A program made the position numbers and the translations under genes. A stretch of 8,916 nt of DNA from an uncultured Clostridium sp. (GTDB lineage Bacteria; Bacillota; Clostridia; Lachnospirales; Lachnospiraceae). This document shows positions 4,885-8,916 of this stretch, piece after piece. The number at the start of each line of letters is the position of its first letter. Position 1 is the first letter of the stretch. Under the pieces are notes generated by a model, which worked only from the letters and a program-made list of their open reading frames with translations, was not told where the DNA came from and did no database searches. Location: NCBI GenBank assembly GCA_958349075.1, contig CATWBR010000165.1, positions 1 through 8,916 on the forward strand, given 5' to 3'.

Positions 4885-4898
4885 GGGAGGAAAATTCA

Positions 4899-6314
4899 AT
4901 GCATACGAAAAAAGAGGGGAAAATCACAAAGTTGTTCTCTAATCTGAATCCGCTTACACTTTTGTTTGTACTTGTAGTGCTGGTGGCAATTCTCAGTTAT
5001 TTTATTCCGGCCGGGGAATTTGAAAGGATTGTGGATCCTGCTACCGGAAAGACAATCGTCGCGGCGGGCACATATCATCAGATAGAACAGAATGCGGCGA
5101 CGCCGATTGACGTCATGCTGTCGTTTGATGCAGGAATTAAGAAAGCATCTTCAATCATATCTTTTTTGCTCCTGATAGGCGGAGCGCTTGGAGTAATTAC
5201 TTCCACGGGAGCAATTGAGGCCGCATTAAGTCAGATGGTGGTCCGGTTTAAAAGTGATAAGAGCCGTGGGTTTGTGATAGCGGGCGTCATGTTCTTCTTT
5301 CTGTTCTGCTCCTCCACCTTTGGGATGGGCCAGGAAATGATGGCATTCGCGCCGTTTATCATCGTCCTTATGGTTTCCCTGGGATTTGATACTATCACCG
5401 CAATCGGCAGTATGATACTGGGGTATGCAATCGGATACGGAGCGGGATTTCTCAACCCGTTCAACCTTGCAGTTGCACAGGGAATCGCCGGCCTGCCTTA
5501 TCCGTCAGGTGCCGGATACAGAGTAGCGTTGTCATTAATCCTTTATGTTGCAGCTCTCACTTACATGCTCCGCTATGCCGGAAAGGTGCACAGGGACGGT
5601 GCTTACAGCTTCAGCCCCAATGTGCCGGAGGAGTTTCTCTCCGATACATCGGAAAAGACGGCGATGACGGGCGGACATATCAGGGTGTGGATTATCTTCT
5701 TTGCCGGTCTTGCATTCCTGATTTGGGGAACCATTACAAAGGGATTTTATCTTTCCGAGTGCGCCACCATTTTCCTTGTAATAGGGCTGCTGGCTGGTAT
5801 CGCAAACGGCTATGGGCTGAACCGGATTTTTACCGAATTCAGCAAGGGAGCCAAGGATATGGCGGTCCCATGCCTGATTATCGGTTTTGCCATGGCAATC
5901 ACGCAGATTTTGGACTCAGCCAGCATTCTGGACAGTATCGTGTATTACCTGGCGCTGCCGCTGGAAAAGCTTCCGCCTGTTATCTCGGCCGGGGGAATGG
6001 TAATTGTACAGACGCTGATTAATTTCTTTGTAAATTCGGGTTCCACACAGGCGGCCATCACAATGCCGATTATGTCGCCGCTGGCCCAGATACTTGGGGT
6101 CAACCAGCAGGTAGCCGTGCTGGCATTCCAGTTAGGTGACGGGCTTTCGAATATGATGTGGGTGACATGCGGCACGCTGATGATAGGTCTTGGAATCGCC
6201 AACATTAATTATTTATCCTGGGTAAAATTCATTGTCAAAATCTTTTTGATTATGATCAGTATTGCTGTGGCAGCCACAATGTTTGCCCAGTTCATTAATC
6301 TGGGACCATTTTAA
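4899..6314 (+). CDS. YfcC/DcuC-type membrane permease (ion transporter superfamily)
   Basis: This 471-residue polytopic inner-membrane protein probably has 11-12 membrane segments, with clear hydrophobic stretches at about 18-36, 86-104, 125-140, 150-170, 210-225, 262-280, 287-302, 323-337, 361-378 and 442-465. Family signatures are PAGEFER (37-43) after TM1, GAGFLNPFNLAVAQGIAGLP (181-200), NFFVNSGSTQAAITMPIMSP (375-394) and QLGDGLSNMMW (411-421). These mark the YfcC branch (COG1288) of the DcuC/ArcD-like transporters, which carry amino acids, dicarboxylates or small peptide-like anions, often by antiport or ion symport. The ATG at 4899 has GGGGAGG (4884-4890) at 8 bases. It is first in an operon with an M20 dipeptidase, so a dipeptide or N-acyl amino acid is the likeliest substrate (inferred). 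Confidence 0.88.
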   Translation: MHTKKEGKITKLFSNLNPLTLLFVLVVLVAILSYFIPAGEFERIVDPATGKTIVAAGTYHQIEQNAATPIDVMLSFDAGIKKASSIISFLLLIGGALGVITSTGAIEAALSQMVVRFKSDKSRGFVIAGVMFFFLFCSSTFGMGQEMMAFAPFIIVLMVSLGFDTITAIGSMILGYAIGYGAGFLNPFNLAVAQGIAGLPYPSGAGYRVALSLILYVAALTYMLRYAGKVHRDGAYSFSPNVPEEFLSDTSEKTAMTGGHIRVWIIFFAGLAFLIWGTITKGFYLSECATIFLVIGLLAGIANGYGLNRIFTEFSKGAKDMAVPCLIIGFAMAITQILDSASILDSIVYYLALPLEKLPPVISAGGMVIVQTLINFFVNSGSTQAAITMPIMSPLAQILGVNQQVAVLAFQLGDGLSNMMWVTCGTLMIGLGIANINYLSWVKFIVKIFLIMISIAVAATMFAQFINLGPF

Positions 6315-6330
6315 TATAGGAGGAACACGG

Positions 6331-7839
6331 ATGAAAGAAGATAGAAACAAGTGCGGTGATTTTCCCGGTGAGGAAAAAAATCAGGAAATAGAAGCTTTGC
6401 TGGCTCACAGGACACTGCACTACTTTTACAGATTATGCAAAATCCCGCGGGGAAGCGGCAAAGAGAAAGCGGTCAGCGATTATATATACGGATGGGCAAA
6501 CGAGCTGGGGCTGGAGGTTTTCCAGGATGCCCTCTCCAATCTGGTGATAAAGAAACCGGGCAGGGGTGGTAATGCGGACGCCGCCCCGCTGCTTCTCCAG
6601 GCTCATCTCGACATGGTTTGTGATAAGGAACCGGAATCGCTCCATGATTTTGAAAAAGACGCGATTGAATGGAATGTAGAGGGGGACTGGATTACATCTG
6701 CAAAGCGGACATCGTTGGGGGCAGACTGCGGGATTGGAGTGGCGTTAATCATGGCAGTCCTGGAAGACAGAACGCATTCCCATCCGCCGCTGGAGGCACT
6801 TTTCACGGTGTGTGAAGAGACGGATATGAGCGGTGCGTGGAATATTTCTCCCGATCACTTTCATGCAAGAAGAATGATTAACCTGGATACCAGTCCGGAC
6901 AACAGGATGCTTGCCGGCTCCTGCGGCGGGATGGCCATGGAGGTGGAAGTTTCCCTGGAGCGGGAGCAGGCCGATGTGTATTCGGATATACTCTGGATCG
7001 AGATCGGAGGGCTGACTGGAGGACATTCCGGCGCCGATATCCACAGGGGAAGAGGAAACGCAATTGTGCTTATGATTGGCATGCTCAGACGGCTTCAGGC
7101 CGGAGGAGAAGAATTTTCCATTTCTGAGATGAGCGGGGGCAATTCCAGACTTGCCATTCCCAGGGAGGCAGGCGTACTGCTTCACTGCAGCGGCCGCAGC
7201 GTGACGGTGATTGAGGAAGAATGCGGCAAATACTTCGAGGAACTGCAGGAGGTACATGGAAAGAGTGATTCGGGGCTCTACCTGAAGATTGAAAAGGGGA
7301 GAAAAAAGAATTATAATGCCCTGACCATCGATTGCTTCAGACGACTGCTCCGCACGGCATACCTGCTTCCCAACGGAATACAGGAAATGAGCAGTGAACG
7401 CACGGGAAATGTGGAGAGTTCATCGAACCTTGGGGTGCTCAGAACCACGGGGGAAGCAATCTGTTTTGTGGAGGAGATAAGAAGTGTTTATCCGGCCACG
7501 CGTGAAAGAATCGCCGAAAAGGGAAGGGCGGCCGCGGAACTGTCGGGCGCTGACGTAAAGATTCACAGTGAATATCCCGAATGGAGATACCGGCTGAATT
7601 CCCCGCTCAGGAAGACGGTCATGAATACGTGGAAACAGATGAATGGCAGTGAGATGGAAGTGTTAACGTGCCATGCAGGAAATGAAATCGGGATTCTCAG
7701 CTCCCGTCTGGGGCTGGAGGATGCAGTCGCCATGGGGCCGTCCAGATTCTGCCATCACACGCCCAAGGAACGCCTGTGCATTTCATCCAGTATAAAATTT
7801 GAAGCCTTTTTAAAAGAAACACTGGCGGAAATGGAATAG
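6331..7839 (+). CDS. M20 family metallo-dipeptidase (PepD/aminoacyl-histidine dipeptidase-like)
   Basis: This cytosolic di-zinc peptidase of the M20C/PepD type has 502 residues; a Xaa-His or broad dipeptide substrate is typical of the family. The start at 6331 has AGGAGG (6318-6323) at 7 bases. A longer frame from 6262 lies inside the permease gene and is rejected. Motifs: IPRGSGKEKAVSDY (38-51); AHLDMVCDK (91-99) with H92 and D94; SLGADCGIGVA (128-138) with D132; LFTVCEETDMSGA (157-169) with E162 and E163; NLDT with D186; dimerisation or lid motif GLTGGHSGADIHRGRGNA (227-244); CHAGNEIG (447-454); GPSRFCHHTPKERL (469-482) with H475/H476. All expected metal ligands appear present. The first 20 residues or so are a hydrophilic extension. 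C161, D165 and the segment after D186 deviate from the usual acidic or glycine residues, which may alter specificity. Confidence 0.9.
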   Translation: MKEDRNKCGDFPGEEKNQEIEALLAHRTLHYFYRLCKIPRGSGKEKAVSDYIYGWANELGLEVFQDALSNLVIKKPGRGGNADAAPLLLQAHLDMVCDKEPESLHDFEKDAIEWNVEGDWITSAKRTSLGADCGIGVALIMAVLEDRTHSHPPLEALFTVCEETDMSGAWNISPDHFHARRMINLDTSPDNRMLAGSCGGMAMEVEVSLEREQADVYSDILWIEIGGLTGGHSGADIHRGRGNAIVLMIGMLRRLQAGGEEFSISEMSGGNSRLAIPREAGVLLHCSGRSVTVIEEECGKYFEELQEVHGKSDSGLYLKIEKGRKKNYNALTIDCFRRLLRTAYLLPNGIQEMSSERTGNVESSSNLGVLRTTGEAICFVEEIRSVYPATRERIAEKGRAAAELSGADVKIHSEYPEWRYRLNSPLRKTVMNTWKQMNGSEMEVLTCHAGNEIGILSSRLGLEDAVAMGPSRFCHHTPKERLCISSSIKFEAFLKETLAEME

Positions 7840-7846
7840 GTCCGGT

Positions 7847-8761
7847 ATGGCAGGTACGGTAATTATATTAAAACAAATGGTGATCATGTTCATCTACATG
7901 GCGGTGGGATGCATCCTGTTCAGAAAAAAATTATTATCAAAAGAGGCGAGCAGAGGACTTGCCAACCTTTTGCTCTATGTGATTCTGCCTTCTGTCATCA
8001 TTAAATCGTTCGGCGCGGCCGGTGACAGGCAGAGCGCCGGTGCAATCGCGGGATCCGTCCTGCTCGGCATCGCAATTCTCCTTCTTGCCATAGCGGTTGC
8101 GGCTGTTCTGTTCAGGAAAAACCCGATTGACAATTTTGGGGCGGCCTTTTCCAATGCCGGTTTTATGGGAATTCCTCTCATTTCGGCGCTGATTGGTCAG
8201 GAGGCGGTTCTGTACACGGCGGGAATGGTGGCATTCTTGAACATCTTCCAATGGTTTTATGGACAGAGTATCCTGGCCGGGCGGAAGATGGATCTGCACT
8301 ATAAAGAAATCCTCTCGAATCCTTTGGTTCTCAGCTTTGCCGCCGGTCTTGCCGTATATTTTCCCGGGATAGAACTGCCGGAGCTGCTGCTTACGCCAAT
8401 CAATGCCCTGTCTGCCCTGAACGCGCCGATTGCGATGATTGTGCTGGGAGTATATCTGGCGCAGACGGATATAAAGGGGTTGTTCGTGGAAAGAAAACTT
8501 TACTATGTATCCCTTGCCCGCCTTTTTATTATTCCGGGTGCCACACTTTTGTTCCTGTCTCTGTTCCGGGGGATGGGAACCGAGGTAAAAATGAGCCTTC
8601 TGATTGCCGCGGCTGCGCCGGTGGGCTCCAATGTGGCCGTATATGCTCAGAAGCTGGGAACGGATTATACATATGCCGTAAAAACGGTTTGTCTGAGTAC
8701 TCTGCTGTCGATTGTTTCCATGCCGGTCTGTATTTGGGCGGCCGGAATTGTGTGGAGGTAA
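7847..8761 (+). CDS. AEC-family transporter (auxin efflux carrier type)
   Basis: This 304-residue membrane protein of the bile/arsenite/riboflavin transporter superfamily has about 10 membrane segments in two five-helix halves. The segments are at about 5-26, 38-54, 65-89, 98-118, 121-140, 158-172, 192-206, 217-240, 248-266 and 279-303. Typical AEC signatures are LANLLLYVILPSVIIKSF (38-55), FSNAGFMGIPLISALIG (101-117) and APVGSNVAVYAQKLG (257-271). Bacterial members have been linked to malate, malonate or other organic acid and amino acid transport or export; the direction is uncertain. The ATG at 7847 fits the family. The ribosome binding site is weak (TAGG, 7837-7840) and the gene starts 7 bases after the dipeptidase stop, so translation is probably coupled. 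A role in removing a hydrolysis product is an inference from position. Confidence 0.88.
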   Translation: MAGTVIILKQMVIMFIYMAVGCILFRKKLLSKEASRGLANLLLYVILPSVIIKSFGAAGDRQSAGAIAGSVLLGIAILLLAIAVAAVLFRKNPIDNFGAAFSNAGFMGIPLISALIGQEAVLYTAGMVAFLNIFQWFYGQSILAGRKMDLHYKEILSNPLVLSFAAGLAVYFPGIELPELLLTPINALSALNAPIAMIVLGVYLAQTDIKGLFVERKLYYVSLARLFIIPGATLLFLSLFRGMGTEVKMSLLIAAAAPVGSNVAVYAQKLGTDYTYAVKTVCLSTLLSIVSMPVCIWAAGIVWR

Positions 8762-8802
8762 AGAAAGTAAGAGAAAGTTTGTTGTAGTTTAAGAATAAGC
8801 AC

Positions 8803-8861
8803 AGCGTCATATCTGACAGCAGATGAGTAATGCATCGGAATGTTGGATATGGCGCTTTTTT
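8803..8861 (+). terminator. Intrinsic terminator of the permease-dipeptidase-AEC operon
   Basis: AGCGTCATATC (8803-8813) pairs with GATATGGCGCT (8846-8856, one T-G pair), is extended by TGACA/TGTTG, and has an inner GATG/CATC stem (8822-8825 with 8833-8836). It is followed by a run of six T (8856-8861). It lies 41 bases after the AEC stop codon. Confidence 0.88.
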
Positions 8862-8872
8862 GATCGCATTAT

Positions 8873-8888
8873 GCCTGGCGTAACAGGC
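8873..8888. other. Small hairpin in the terminal non-coding segment
   Basis: GCCTG (8873-8877) and CAGGC (8884-8888) form a 5-bp stem with loop GCGTAA. No T-run follows. The surrounding 8862-8916 shows no open frame with a ribosome binding site; it is probably the upstream region of a gene beyond the window. The preceding TTATGCCT is shared with the element at 3738. Confidence 0.3.
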
Positions 8889-8916
8889 TGAATCAGGATA
8901 ACGTTGAGTTTTGTAA

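Noticed and set aside
4802..4898. Riboswitch in the permease leader
   Set aside because: The 97-base leader shows only a 5-bp hairpin next to the ribosome binding site and no recognisable aptamer core or terminator.
5687..6022. Plus-strand 111-codon frame inside the permease gene
   Set aside because: It is in another frame of a well-supported membrane protein gene and has no ribosome binding site or family resemblance.
6262..6330. Longer start of the dipeptidase inside the permease gene
   Set aside because: The ATG at 6331 has an ideal AGGAGG site, and the extension matches nothing in the family and overlaps the permease.
6745..7257. Long minus-strand frame opposite the dipeptidase (170 codons)
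   Set aside because: The plus frame carries complete M20 motifs; the antisense frame resembles no protein and is a by-product of codon use.

Overview
The window looks like a chromosomal segment from a Gram-positive, low-to-mid GC anaerobe of the Clostridia, most likely a Lachnospiraceae (Clostridium cluster XIVa) genome. This is an inference from gene order, strong AGGAGG-type ribosome binding sites, an S4 protein without zinc cysteines, and an unusually long L17 protein. No 16S rRNA or other species-level marker is present.

Region 1 (1-3710, + strand) is the end of the large ribosomal-protein cluster, in the usual order rpmJ-rpsM-rpsK-rpsD-rpoA-rplQ. It encodes L36, S13, S11, S4, the RNA polymerase alpha subunit and L17. 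It closes with a strong, symmetrical intrinsic terminator (3668-3710). The gaps in this operon are unusually long (about 130-165 bp, except rpsK-rpsD) and hold possible RNA structures: a candidate attenuator and a hairpin before rpsM, two mutually exclusive hairpins and a possible 18-codon leader ORF before rpsK, a 12-bp UUCG-capped hairpin before rpoA, and competing hairpins before rplQ.

Region 2 (3711-3809) lies between convergent genes and carries a GC-rich inverted-repeat element that may be a dispersed intergenic repeat.

Region 3 (3810-8861) is a separate metabolic locus. A LysR-family regulator on the - strand is divergent from a three-gene + strand operon: a YfcC/DcuC-type multi-TM permease, an M20 (PepD-like) metallo-dipeptidase and an AEC-family exporter or permease. 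The divergent spacer holds a good sigmaA promoter (TTTACA-N17-TACAAT). A dyad with the LysR T-N11-A signature is centred about 65 bp upstream of the predicted transcription start, the textbook position for LysR activation. A perfect 14-bp palindrome lies just downstream of that start. The simplest reading is inducible uptake of a dipeptide or acyl-amino acid, cytosolic hydrolysis, and transport of a product or counter-substrate. The operon ends at an intrinsic terminator (8803-8861). The last 55 bases hold a small hairpin and no gene.

No spacer exceeds 300 bases. I found no tRNA, rRNA, CRISPR array, insertion sequence or phage gene. I see no clear evidence of a radically new system. The most open items are the substrate of the permease-dipeptidase-AEC operon and the leader elements inside the ribosomal operon.
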